Source: Paralvinella palmiformis (lineage: Eukaryota > Annelida > Polychaeta > Terebellida > Alvinellidae). Taken from it: a stretch of 64,000 nucleotides of DNA. The position numbers and the translations under genes are program-made. Below, piece by piece: positions 47,122-58,326 of this stretch. The stretch covers positions 80,001-144,000 of the forward strand of contig JAODUP010000652.1 of assembly GCA_025642065.1 (NCBI GenBank), given 5' to 3'. The notes below the pieces were generated by a model. The model did not search any database, was not told the origin of the DNA, and saw nothing but the letters and a program-made list of their open reading frames with translations. The first letter of the stretch is position 1. Every line of letters begins with the position of its first letter.

Positions 47122-47805
47122 GTGGCATGATTATATATTGCCTGTGGCAATGTTTTTTTTTTACAAAATCATTTCTGAAAGAAATGTAATGTATAATATG
47201 GTATACTTCGTAATGATAAGATGTCATAATGCTAGTAATCATGAATCAAATGATAAACAAACATGATGACATCTCCATTATGATTTGCTGCAATTCACAC
47301 AGTGGAGGATGAGGAACATAATATCCCTCAGATATCCTCATTGGGATTATTAATGTTATCATATATGTATGTCAAGACCAATACTCACCATAGATATCTC
47401 TACTGCCCTGTCGCTAGGTTATATGTGGTCAGAAGACAAGGTGTCCAATCCCTTGAAACAGCGGAATTTATGCATGTCATTAATATTTTCTGGGAAACTT
47501 TGAAACGGTTGTTAAAAAGTGGGGATAATACAAAAAAAGTAGTGAAAAAGTAGGGAGAGCTAAAAAAGCAGGGATCAATCACAGGCCTGCAACTCCCAGT
47601 GCAACAACGCATTCTGTCATTATAGGCGCAAAGCGTTACTCAAACTCGACCAATGCGTCCTGTCAGGTACTCGTTTTTATTTATGGATCAGTGAACCAGT
47701 CGCAACATGACGGCATTGCAGCTCACAGAGCCTCGAACCCGCGACCGTTCGGCTACGAGTCGTACGCTCTAACTAACTGCGTTATCACGGCTCGACTGTC
47801 GTAAC

Positions 47806-48690
47806 ACAGTAGGGGTGATGATGTCATAACACAGTAGGTGATCATGATGTCATAACACAATAGGTGGTGATGATGTCATAACACAATAGGTGGTGATGTC
47901 ATAACACAATAGGTGGTGATGTCATAACACAATAGGTGGTGATGATGTCATAACAGAGTATGCGGTCATGCTATCATAACACAGTAGATGGTGATGCTAT
48001 CATAATACAGTAGGCGGTGATGCTATCATAACACAGTAGGTGGTGATGTTATCATAACACAGTAGGTGGTGGTGCTATCATAACACAATAGGTGGTGATG
48101 ATGTTATAACACAGTAGGTGATGATGATGTCATAACACAATAGGTGGTGATGATGTAGTAACACAATAGGTGGTGATGTTATCATAACACAGTAGGTGGT
48201 GGTGCTATCATAACACAATAGGTGGTGATGATGTTATAACACAGTAGGTGATGATGATGTCATAACAATAGGTGGTGATGCTGTCATAACACATAGGTGG
48301 TGATGATGTCATAACACATAGGTGAGATGATTCATAACACAATAGGTGATGATGTCATAACACATAGGTGGTGATGCTATCATAACACAGTAGGTGGCGA
48401 TGATGTCATAACACAATAGATGATGATGATGTCATAACACATAGGTGGTGATGCTATCATAACACAGTAGGTGGTGATGATGTCATAACACAGTAGGTGA
48501 TGATGATGTCATAACACAATAGGTGGTGATGATGTCATAACACAGTATGGTGGTGATGCTATCATAACACAGTAGGTGGTGCGTGGCACTGTCATAACAC
48601 AGTAGGTGGTGACACTCATCATAACACAGTAGGTGGTGACACTGTAGGTGGTGACACTGTCATAACACAGTAAGTAGTGACACTGCATTA
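47806..48690. repeat. Minisatellite, 21-24-bp unit, about 40 copies
   Basis: Units read gtcataacacagtaggtggt followed by gatgat with length and base variation (gatgatgtcat versus gatgctatcat). It starts right after the head of the SINE family D copy split by the hAT element. The stacking of variant types suggests repeated block duplication, e.g. 48050-48140 and 48175-48265. Confidence 0.93.
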
Positions 48691-48699
48691 TTCACCTTA

Positions 48700-51600
48700 T
48701 TCAAATATCTAAAGTTTGACAATTGTTAATTAAGGCAAAACAAAGTACCAATTCACTCACCCAATAACTCGCTCACAATCTGCGTTAATATTTATATACC
48801 AAGTCCTTAGATTGTAAGCGTCAGATTGATGTATCTAATAACCAGGTATTAGGTTTATGTTGAAAATATGACATTATTCGTATTTGTTGTGTGTATGTGT
48901 GATCGTGAAATGAATGATACAATTATGAAAGCAAAATATTTGTTTTCCAAAGTTTTATTTAAACATGCAATTGAACAAAGTATATGCCCTGTCAGCTAAT
49001 ATTAATTATAAACATTGTGATGAACGGGCAATTAAATGTATTTATCAGGGAGATTTATGGTTTGTTAAAGAACGAACACAATCATACCTTAAGAGTAACA
49101 CATTTCGAAATGCGAACACAATGATACACATTATGATTATAGCATAATTATTCTGACGTTGGGTATCGGCTAATTATTATATCACTGTTATAAAGTATAT
49201 ACATGTTTAAGTTTATTGTATGTTTCCATTACCAGCACCTTCAAATGTTATACATAAACACGCATCCTTCCAGACATACGTCATGTCTCCCGTATTCTCC
49301 CGTATTCTCCAGAACCATATTTAATTTCCACACGGCACTATTTCGGTAGGAGGCACCAGGAAGTTGATGCTCGGCCAAAACGAAAGAAAATTACCTGATA
49401 ATGTTTGAGGACAATGTAGGTTCACGTTGTGTGTACAATTACAGTACTCGGCGTAGCTAATCTGATCGCATCAAATTTAAACATATTGTTTAACGCAAAG
49501 TGCAAATATCACTTTCCATGTATTACGATGTATGTAAGACAGTACGTCACGTGGACTGTTTCATTCTTAACTTCGAGAATGGATTACTTGCATTGGAGTT
49601 CAAGACCGAAACCTGTCCACTGAGGGCCATATAAGGAAGAGGAGCGGGGGTATTAAATACATTTGAGGTTTCTTTTCTACATCGTTCCAATGCAATACAG
49701 TTACTTATCGGAATTTCGTCTCCGTGTTGTGTGCACCTATATTTCGATTGATAATATTGGTAAGCTGCCGATAAAAGGCATTTACAGTCCATGAAATGGC
49801 CATTTCTTGTTCAGAAGCCTCTCAGTCGTAGCCACCTGGTGTTGAACATATGCAGAATATTCCTTATACACACACACACAAAGAGAGAGTGAGAGAGACG
49901 TATGTATGTTGGTAACAGTTTGATTGCCTTTTACATTTTTTTCTCAAATATTATTTTAAATTTTTTGGGACATGTCGTATTTTATATATTTAAAAAATTG
50001 ATATCAGTGTGGTATTGCGAATCAGCTTTTCATTAACAAAGATTAATAATATGCCCTACATCAACAATCATACATTATGTAACATAAATTAAATTAAATC
50101 GGTGCTATTCGTTGTAGATCATTCCTCGTGTTCTGTTTCATTGCTATTATGTCAGGCGCCTCTGTGGTCTATAACTGGATCACAGATCACTACCACCCGA
50201 GTTCGAATCTCGGCGTTGGCATATATGAAGGGTGTTTCATCTTTGACTTCGCTTTATTATCTTTGGAGGTCGCTCGGCCCATTTAGCCTACCATGTGCAT
50301 AAAAGTGGCCGTGAAACATGAATCATCACTACTGATAAACAGTGTACCAAAGAGCTTATATATGTCTGTAAGTTATCTGGTGTTTCAATCTTGTCGTTTA
50401 CTCCTTCGTGTGTCGAAGTTTCAAACTCGGATACCTATAATGTTAATACTGTCTTTCTTGCGCTTACATTACGTATAAATATCACGATCGAGCGTAGCAC
50501 TAAAAATGACACTCCAACGTGTGTTGGCACTTGGACGCTACGTTCGGGTGTAATGGCGGATGGGGGGGGGGGTGTAGATTAAAAATATAGGGTTTAATAA
50601 TTTCATGTATAAACAAGACAAGAGCTTGGAAAAATTAACATTGGGAATGCAAGTTTTAGATTTTGTGACCCAATTAGCTGACCAACCACCAGATGGCGCC
50701 AGTTGCACTTAACCATTTTGACATATCTAGGCATGCTATGCGCCTGAATGCGGAAAGGCCGTTACATCTTTAATATATTAAAATATATTTCTCAGGGTGT
50801 GTCATATTGTTTTAATGGATATATTGATTGATTTTGAAATGTTAGTAGCAAGCCAAGAATTGGCGACAATCTTGAAGACGAAACACAGAAAATATTATAA
50901 AGGCATTAATTCTGTTGGAAGTCAAGTGTTCGCTTAAAGGGATACATCAGTAAACAATGTCACGTCTTAATTTATAGTTGCCACCTCGTTTTGAGTTTGA
51001 TGTGGTCGAATTTGTTACAAATAAAAATATACGTGTATAACTGGGATCATATTTAATCACACACGCGCGCGCCAAAACACACACACAAGTATTACTATGT
51101 ACACAGAAAAGTTAGTAAACATGGCCCATTTATGCTACCATATTTACAAAAACAAAGTTGGCCGGAGAGCAACAACATACTCGTATATCTATGAGTCTTT
51201 ACTACTCAAATTCACTCACCGACTCACTGGCTTGTTCACTAAGCGTGTCACTTGCATTTTCATATCTCGTATAATTCGAATGATCCGATTTATTTTATAA
51301 ATACAGTTAAAGCTCGCTAATTCGAAAGTGAAGTGTTCAGCGCAAATACATCTGTTGGTTTCTAGATACCTTCAACTCAACGACCATTTGCACAAACCAA
51401 AATTTCACAGTGAGTTCGTGTACAATTATAATAATGCAATTATCACGAGACAGACGCACACACACACACACACACGCCCTCAAGCAGACGGATGCACATC
51501 ACGCGCGCACACACACCTGTACACAAAACTAATGAACCGGCCAAATTCAAAGGAAAATAAATCAAAAGGTAAACAAACATATGCTTACTATAGTACGCGC

Positions 51601-51720
51601 TTCACACCATTACATAAACCGCTCAACATATTTAGAACTGATTCATGGAACAGATAATGATGATGATGATTTGATGTTTTACAACCACTTTTGTCATCAT
51701 CATGATTTATGGAACAAAAT
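48700..51720. other. Intergenic region
   Basis: No supported gene. It contains the SINE A copy (50152-50330), short CA repeats (49870-49900, 51060-51090, 51453-51520), a G-run at 50563-50572 and otherwise unrecognised AT-rich DNA. Confidence 0.55.
50152..50330 (+). mobile_element. SINE family A copy
   Basis: Head (gtcaggcgcctctgtggtct), B box GTTCGAATCT, body (tttggaggtcgctcggccca) and tail. Intergenic. Confidence 0.8.
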
Positions 51721-51721
51721 G

Positions 51722-51727
51722 TTTATT
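51722..51727 (-). terminator. Polyadenylation signal for the 226-residue gene
   Basis: AATAAA on the minus strand (plus-strand tttatt), 75 bp after the stop codon at 51802, a normal spacing for a short 3' UTR. Confidence 0.6.
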
Positions 51728-51801
51728 TAGTGACGTGAACACCTATCTTCTCAATACGTATAGTACGGACGAGACCAGCAGTTTCGTGTACAGGATACCG
51801 T

Positions 51802-52482
51802 TCACTTTCTGTCGAAAGTGTTCACGTATACCGGGACGGCCGTGATTGATACCACCTCTCCATCTGGTGTATACAGATCCAGATCGATCCTGTTTATATC
51901 CGGAAGCCGCAGTTTTTCGGAAATCTTCCCCGCCAGCCGGATTCCCGTCTCGCCCTTCCGACGCTCCATTGGCGTACTGGATCTGTAGGGCGTCTTGTTG
52001 CGAGATCGCGGCGTTCTGGATCCGGTTAGGTATTTGTTCTTCTTTTCTATGGCCGGCAACGAGTTGACCTTTGACTGGACGCTGTTCCTTCTCGGTTCCG
52101 CCCACGTCTTATCGCGGTTCCGCCGGTTCCTCTGCGCCTCGGCGTGGGTCAACAGTTCTTCGTCGGTCTTCTGGAGGAAGACCTTCCTCGGCGAAGCTTC
52201 GGCCGTGTCCTCGTCCTTCTTCGGATCCGTGTAGAGGATTTTGGCCGGATTCGCCGTGCCGTAAGCCAGTCTGGAGCGATTCGTCAGCTTTCCGGCGGAG
52301 TTCTCCCGCCAGAAATGGCCGTATTCTTCACCGGATGTCTTAAATCGCCGCCTCTCGGTGTCCATCATTTTGTTCTTCCTCACTGTTGGCAGGTTCGTGA
52401 TGTAGGTACGGCGCCAGTCGGGATTATCGTATCGGGTGAAGTCTCCGTAGATGGAGTTGTTCGTCCCGTTGTCCCCCTTCAT
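51802..52482 (-). CDS. Unrecognised basic 226-residue protein, single exon
   Basis: Minus-strand ORF; the chosen start is the ATG at 52482-52480 (A at -3), the only in-frame ATG after the upstream stop at 52596. The frame is also open to 52593 without an ATG, so a spliced upstream exon is possible. The product is strongly basic and mostly low-complexity (many Arg, Lys, Asn, Ser), with possible phospho-sites (SRTPRSR, PYRSSTPMERRKGE). It ends with an ordered-looking segment rich in alternating hydrophobics (DINRIDLDLYTPDGEVVSIT, then AVPVYVNTFDRK). A polyadenylation signal lies 75 bp downstream. The exon is clearly richer in GC than its surroundings. No family recognised; structural or nucleic-acid binding roles would be guesses. 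Confidence 0.65.
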   Translation of the reverse strand: MKGDNGTNNSIYGDFTRYDNPDWRRTYITNLPTVRKNKMMDTERRRFKTSGEEYGHFWRENSAGKLTNRSRLAYGTANPAKILYTDPKKDEDTAEASPRKVFLQKTDEELLTHAEAQRNRRNRDKTWAEPRRNSVQSKVNSLPAIEKKNKYLTGSRTPRSRNKTPYRSSTPMERRKGETGIRLAGKISEKLRLPDINRIDLDLYTPDGEVVSITAVPVYVNTFDRK

Positions 52483-52781
52483 CCTCTCTATTCCCAAAGT
52501 CCGACGTTCGACGGATGTGGTCGGCGATGGATTATCGTTGCCTTGGCGACCAAACAGCGTCGGGCATCGTAATATTTCTCGACCGTTTTCGACCTACCGA
52601 CTACTGAAACCTCGCGGATCGACGATTCTCGGAAATGTGATTCGCTTCACGCGCCTTCCCGAATAATAACCCGCTTGCCCCGCCAATATCCAGATTGTCC
52701 ACTAGTCGATGGTTGTCATGCGTATCCCAAATCGCTGCAACATACACCGTAAGCCGATAACAAAACACTCCCAGCAACAGG

Positions 52782-52784
<3 letters not shown>

Positions 52785-52817
<33 letters not shown>
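52785..52817. repeat. (CT)n microsatellite
   Basis: Uninterrupted CT run about 300 bp upstream (minus strand sense) of the 226-residue gene, within its presumed promoter region; GA/CT runs can be promoter elements in invertebrates. Confidence 0.9.
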
Positions 52818-52820
<3 letters not shown>

Positions 52821-53616
52821 ATGATCCGGTAACATGCGAGAATCGCAGTGCGGACATCAAATCGATCAGAAATCGATAATTTAAATCCGCTGACGGCTCA
52901 AATCGAACGTAATGAAGCCGCACTGATCGATAAAATATCCCATTTAAAGAGTCACCCAAAGTCTGCTCACATATTTGTTAGACTTCTTTACTGACTCACA
53001 ATATTTACAATCTTTGCCAGTCATCAATGGGACCATTCAGATTCTAAGATTACGTTTTGAGGAGCAATTCTCCGAATGTTGTTTGAGTTTGTGATTTTGG
53101 ACTTGAATTGAACGAGCCAACGGACAGGAGGTAGCCGATTGTCAACAGTTTGTCTGATTTTACAGCGCTGTTTGTTCTGTTCTACGATAAGCCTCTCGGA
53201 TGACAGTTTTTGGGGGTTTTCCGAGTCCGTTATCGGCTTCTGGCGAGTGTGCACGATAATGTGCTGAAATCATGCCAGTGTGGCGATTTCCGATCGCATT
53301 AACCCGAAGGCTCAATGGCTAATCGCAAAATCGCGCACGACAATGTGTACCCGAATGTTTCCACGCATGCACGCGAATGCCTCAGCTTTAAATGGGAATG
53401 TAGCATTGCGGGTTGTGGGGATTGAATTTTCATAAGATGCTGCTTCGAGGAAGCACTATTGTATTACCCTCATCATTGCCTGCCTGCCTGCCTGCCTGCC
53501 TGCCTGACCGAGCGACTGACTGACTGACTCACTCACTCACTCACCTACTCACTCACCCATTCACTAACTCAGAACCTCTCACTAACTGACTGACTGATTC
53601 ACTCATTTATTCATAT

Positions 53617-53805
53617 GCCTCCGTGGTTTAACTGGTAGCGCGTTGGATCACAGATAACTACCACCTGAGTTCGAATCTTGGCCTTTGCATAGCTGAAAGG
53701 TGTTTCATCTTTGACTTGGCTTCATTACCTTTGGAAATCGCTCGGCCCATTTAGCCTAATATGTGCATAAAATGGCCGTAAAACATCAATCATCATCATC
53801 ATCAC
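53617..53805 (+). mobile_element. SINE family A copy
   Basis: Head atgcctccgtggtttaactg followed by GTAGCGCG, B box GTTCGAATCT, body and ATC tail. It follows TGCC and ACTC short tandem repeats at 53477-53560. Confidence 0.8.
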
Positions 53806-53828
53806 ACAATCATACAGTCACACAGACA

Positions 53829-53863
<35 letters not shown>

Positions 53864-54011
53864 TAATAAAATCACTTACTCACTCACGCACGCACTCACT
53901 CACTCACTCGGTCGTGTTATTATACCACCACGGATCCAATTATCGATAAGAATTACGACCGGAAATGGTATCTTCATCAACCGACCCGAAGACGTAAAAC
54001 TCCAACTAGAT

Positions 54012-54093
54012 TGTGTTTTTGTGATCTGACACCAATCACTGTGTTTTTGTGATCTGACACCAATCACTGTGTTTTTGTGATCTGACACCGATC
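54012..54093. repeat. 28-bp tandem repeat, three copies
   Basis: Units read tgtgtttttgtgatctgaca followed by ccaatcac; the third carries ccgatcac. Confidence 0.92.
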
Positions 54094-54358
54094 ACGACTA
54101 GGCTACATCTTAGTATAAAACGACGAGTCATGGAAACGGAAGTAGAAGGGTGGTGCTCGCGATTTCCCGCCGATCGGTAACGTGATCTGCCCGTCAGATA
54201 ACTTAGCCATATCTGATGTAACTCGGAAATCTCTCCCCTCAATCGTGACAGTTTGAAGCCCGATCGTGTCGGAGTTGTGTTTTGTCAATTGTTCGCTTTC
54301 AGAACGTAATACAAGTTCGGTTTGTAACTTAAACATAACTAAGTCATTGACGGCGTAT

Positions 54359-54405
<47 letters not shown>

Positions 54406-55677
54406 CAGCAGGTTATTTGATTACTCACCACAAATTACAGCTCATGTCGTGACGTCGTCTATATAATTAGTTTTCGTTTGTTCTCGTTGGTACATTTCGC
54501 GTTTCCGATTTCCCGTCTGTTAACACTTCCGGTATTAGGGAGTTACTTATTTTCATACCTTGGTGTGTTCGATAGTAGACTGCACCGAGACCTTCTAGTC
54601 GTGGGCTCGAATTTTTGTGTTTCTTGTATCTCTAGGATGTTTTATCCACCAGTAAGAGTCTTAATTTGTCCAGATCACTTTATTTCTTTGGAGGGCATGG
54701 TTCTATCCACTTCATGTTGGAGGCGTAACCATTCAATGACCCAACTGGTATTGGTATTGGAATGAAATGTTTTTATTCATATATGTGATCTAGATTAATA
54801 AGGGGTAAATTTATTTAAAAAATAACCCAAGCTGTATATGTTGTGGTCTGTTAGGGCTATCCAAACATTTCATGCCTTTTATATGCACGTGGACACACAA
54901 GCGGGTGCCTTTTCTCAAGAAATATACCTTTGTGTGGAAGCGTAAACTCAGCTAATACTTCAGTGACTAAAGCAGATTTTGTATTTTTGAAACACCCTTT
55001 CAGGCCTGGGTTTGAACCCAGGTGCTATTAATCTGTGGCCAACCGCGCTAACAGTTAGGCCATCGAATGTTCAAGCGCCAGCAGTTAAAGCGATAAAATT
55101 ACCGTAAAACATCTCACACCAAAGAGTTAATACTATAGCATATTAAACTGTAAAATCTTCTGCCAGTAATATTACAAAGAGTAGAATTGTCTATTATCTC
55201 TTGTACACGTAAGTTACTTTATTTATAAACTGATATGATGAATGTCTTCCATTATATTGGTAGGAAATATATGCTTCACCTAGTGTTTAAGGTAGTATCA
55301 CATACATAATTTATTCGCATGAATCACCGGAATAAAAGTTAATTTGTTTTGTTTTGTGTACTATCCTAAATTGTTTAATTAGATTATAATAGCGTTTATA
55401 ATAATTATCTATTTCTTATATTAATCATTGATGATGTCACGTTTAATTTTATTTAAATATCCATTACTTTGTGTTTTCGGATATGACGTCATCCAGGATG
55501 GCCATGCAGAAAAACAACCTGATCAACAAACGCAGCGGTCCCGACGAATCCCCCTCTAATAGGCCGTGGTGAATGTGATCACATGATCGAGGAGATTCGA
55601 CGTAAATACTCACCAATCACGCGATTAATGCTCTGTAATCTTACACTTCCCTGTGTGAGGAGTGTCAGAGAAAGAGG

Positions 55678-55872
55678 CCTATGACCAAGGGTGTAGCTGT
55701 TTTACGGCCATTTTGTGCACAGGGTAGGCTAAATGGGCCGACCAATCTCCAAAGGTAATGAGGCGAAGTGAAAGATGAAACACCATCCTGATATAGCTCG
55801 GTCGAAGTTTGAACCCAGGTGCTATATATCTATGATTAACCGCGCTACCAGTTAGGCCATGGAGGCACCCCA
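55678..55872 (-). mobile_element. SINE family A copy, reversed
   Basis: Minus-strand copy: head complement at 55840-55872 (accgcgctaccagttaggcc), B box complement (gtttgaacccagg), body at 55700-55760. Confidence 0.78.
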
Positions 55873-57230
55873 GCCCTATGACCAATGGTGTTCTGGTAGG
55901 TCAGTTGTTCCGAGCAAGGATATTTTGTCCAGGACCAGGTCGATCCCATAGATACGCAGACACTGCCGCACTCTGCCCATAATCGGAACGTGATGTACCA
56001 GGATCATCTCACCAAGTTTGTCATTCAATGTTCAAATGTTATGTAAAAATAAATATGTTGACTGATCGTTGCAACGTAATCATAACTTCTGTTGAATGGA
56101 ATTAAACTTTGTGTCGTGCGATTTATTGCCTATAGTACATAGTCATGATTCAGTAAACCCAGTAATCCATGGCTTCATAATTCAGATATTTCAATCGACC
56201 ATTTTCGAGACGACTGCGCCATCTAGCGAAAGTCCGCTGAACCATCTCATAAAAACATTCCTTTTACCAATCGTGAGATCACGGAGGTCGCAATATATTT
56301 CACTTATTGGTAACATTTTACAGTTCCCAACTTGATGATTTATTTTAAATAACGTCATTTGTTCGGCAAAAATAAACTGTCAAATTTATATTTGGTTGCA
56401 TACATAACTTTAGCTTCAAATTAACCATCCCTTAATTTTAATATGTATATTTACACCATATAGTGTATGATTAAAAGTTGGAACTAAGAAGCCGTTGGAA
56501 AAATTAATGGTTATTTACCATATTGGAAGGTCTGAATAAAACCGTTTTAAATAACGACAGTTTTGTTATTTTTTAGAACAAGAGACTTATATTGAAACTT
56601 AAATATTTAAGATAATCATATTTTCCTAATTCATATTGTTTTTATCAGATATTTATAGTTTATTGCCATATCATCTGATTTGCATTCCAACAGTCATTAC
56701 TTACCAGGTTCAGCCGTCTCGAATGATGAAAGTTGACTTTCCCATGAAAAATAACTTAATTATCTATTAACAAAAATAAATTCTACGTTTTATTTAATAA
56801 AAACAATGAAACTGCTACAAGAACTGGTAGATTGATTTAGTTCTGTGATTCCCCAAAACGTAAATTTACAAAAAAATTGCATGTTACTTTACTACGTACT
56901 CGGCTTCCCTGACCCGTAAACCACAGTAGATGTCTAGATCACGGACTGCGCATGCGTCGCGGAAATCGTGCTTCTATTTGAGTAATTTGTTGTAAGTGTT
57001 ATTTGTCATAAGTAGTAATATTTAAATTTTAAATAATATTAATATTGTTTGATAATCTCATTTCTTTAGGAGGCAGCTTTAATTTATGTCGTATGTCCGA
57101 CGTGAAACCACACCGAAGAACAAACAAACTATTCACTTACTCACGACGCACTACACGAAAGCGGATCTGAACTGAATATTTTGTTGTTGCTTGTCAAACG
57201 CCAACTTACCAAATGTTCTAGATATCGATC
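55873..57230. other. Intergenic region downstream of the neuropeptide gene
   Basis: No exon supported. One CpG-bearing spot with the palindrome TGCGCATGCGT at 56947-56957 (NRF-1-like). The rest is AT-rich without recognised repeats. Confidence 0.45.
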
Positions 57231-57583
57231 TTTATTTATGCCGGTTATAACCCTACATCGTATACAACAATAAATGAAATAGATTCGAACTAAACTTAAT
57301 TCCCTTCTCCGAGTATAGCTAGAACAACTTAAAATTCAGCTGCAGGGAGACGTGAAATAACGAAAAACCGAACAATTTCATACAAATTCAGACAGTTCTG
57401 TAACAAATCTGACATGTTAGTAACAATCGAGAACTCGGCGAACTTTATGTTCGGTTCGATTACTTTCTTGTAACTTCTTCTTGGGTGATGATGATGATAT
57501 TGTCTGATCAGTTATGCTGGAAGATGTGTTGTCTGATGTCCAGTCCGTTCTCTAAATACTGTGTTGCGGACTCCCTTCACAGC
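57231..57583 (-). other. Putative 3' UTR exon of the neuropeptide gene
   Basis: On the minus strand a strong acceptor (ctattcttttattacag, AG at 57584-57585) pairs with the donor GTGAGC at 58030. The exon would start at 57583 and run to an AATAAA on the minus strand at 57231-57236. It includes a GAT repeat (57487-57500). The stop codon lies 38 nt before the junction, short enough to avoid nonsense-mediated decay by the usual rule. Not proven without transcripts. Confidence 0.45.
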
Positions 57584-57635
57584 CTGTAATAAAAGAATAG
57601 GCAGCTATATAGATGATGATGATGATGATGATAAC

Positions 57636-57765
57636 AATAATAACAGGTGAGATTTATATAGCGCCCTATCCAGACAGATAGCTGCCCTAAGGCGCTTTAC
57701 AGTATTATTATCCCTGACTCGGACCTGCTTCAATTCAACACACACCCCAACTCCCAAGGTAGCAT
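57636..57765 (-). mobile_element. SINE family D 3' fragment
   Basis: Only the 3' half is present: AAT tail, tatatagcgccctatccaga, ctaaggcgctttacagtatt. Just upstream of it on the same strand is the intron in the 3' UTR of the neuropeptide gene. Confidence 0.75.
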
Positions 57766-57937
57766 ACGGCTCTAAAATTAATATTTTATATTTCGCTATT
57801 AATAATTATATGTGCGAATTACATCATTGAAGATTTAGTTAGAATTATAAAATTAATATAGTTTCATCTAAGTCTAATGATGACATAGGAAGTACACGAT
57901 AATGCTCGTAGATACAGACGGACGGAGAGGATGGAAG

Positions 57938-57941
57938 AACG

Positions 57942-57985
<44 letters not shown>

Positions 57986-57986
57986 T

Positions 57987-58018
<32 letters not shown>
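57938..58018. repeat. (CAGA)n tetranucleotide repeat
   Basis: About 19 CAGA units with one ATAG interruption, starting 11 bp inside the 3' UTR intron of the neuropeptide gene. Confidence 0.95.
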
Positions 58019-58019
<1 letters not shown>

Positions 58020-58068
58020 ATAGAGCTCACCTGAGAATAATCCACCGGATAGCGCCACTGTGTATTAA

Positions 58069-58326
58069 TCAGTTCTCGTCAAGACCCCATCTGGCGCAGG
58101 TCGCCTGTACAGCTCGGCAAACCCTCCTGGCATCATCTAAGTCTTCAATGGGATAACTTCTCCTGCCAAAAAGCAGGTTGTTCATGTTCGGGTGTGAGCC
58201 TCTCTTGCCGAAGAACAAGCCTGTTGTGTCGGGGAGCTGATCGCGCAGAGGATCGGCGCAGGCGCACTGGAAAACCAACATGGCGGCCAGAATGCTGGCG
58301 AAGATGACGAGGATTTTGGTCTGCAT
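58069..58326 (-). CDS. SIFamide/FFamide-type neuropeptide precursor
   Basis: 85 residues in one coding exon (58354-58031) entered by a good acceptor (ttctcctttccag). Residues 1-24 are a signal peptide (Lys near the start, hydrophobic core, ...CACA before the cut). Then come two amidated peptides: DPLRDQLPDTTGLFF followed by Gly-Lys-Arg, and GSHPNMNNLLF followed by Gly-Arg-Arg. The tail has the spacing VC-x6-C-xxW, which resembles the C-terminal end of arthropod SIFamide precursors. Peptide position directly after the signal also fits that family. Secreted signalling peptide; receptor presumably a SIFamide/FFamide GPCR (inference). Start ATG has A at -3. Confidence 0.85.
   Translation of the reverse strand: MQTKILVIFASILAAMLVFQCACADPLRDQLPDTTGLFFGKRGSHPNMNNLLFGRRSYPIEDLDDARRVCRAVQATCARWGLDEN

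Larger units (their letters stand above)
43391..47589 (-). mobile_element. hAT transposon, decayed, about 4.2 kb including a nested LINE
   Basis: Terminal inverted repeats of 19 bp with one mismatch: CAGGCCTGTGATTGACCCC at 43391-43409 and, on the minus strand, CAGGCCTGTGATTGATCCC from 47589. Flanks carry caactc on both sides; reading the element as 43392-47588 gives 8-bp flanks tcaactcc and gcaactcc (7 of 8 equal), the hAT duplication size. Subterminal AAAAAGTAGGG words cluster at both ends (43418-43500 and 47515-47570). It contains a broken transposase on the minus strand and is inserted in a SINE family D copy. Confidence 0.85.
43244..47795 (-). mobile_element. SINE family D copy, split by a hAT transposon
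   Basis: The 3' part (AAT tail, tatagcgccctattcagct) is at 43244-43391 and the tRNA-like 5' part at 47590-47795 (head complement with ggttcgaggct-type B box, gttagttagagcg-type A box). Sequence on the two sides becomes continuous if the hAT element is removed, and it matches the uninterrupted copy at 11885-12450. Confidence 0.8.
52830..55400. other. Intergenic region with repeats
   Basis: Contains TGCC (53477-53506) and ACTC short tandem repeats, a SINE A copy, CA and GA runs (53825-53865), a 28-bp triplicate (54012-54093), a (TA)n run (54359-54403) and a degraded tRNA-like SINE head near 54995-55075. A 77-codon minus-strand ORF at 54103-54336 has no family match and is not annotated as a gene. 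Confidence 0.55.

Noticed and set aside
47806..48690. CRISPR-like array
   Set aside because: Head-to-tail variable units without spacers, in clearly eukaryotic DNA.
51743..52105. 120-codon minus-strand ORF
   Set aside because: Overlaps the 226-residue ORF in another frame; the longer ORF has the better start context and ends before a polyadenylation signal.
52071..52572. Plus-strand ORFs opposite the 226-residue gene
   Set aside because: Antisense shadows caused by stop-poor GC-rich coding sequence.
54103..54336. 77-codon minus-strand ORF
   Set aside because: No family, no splice or polyadenylation support, next to tandem repeats. It could be an orphan gene but evidence is too weak.
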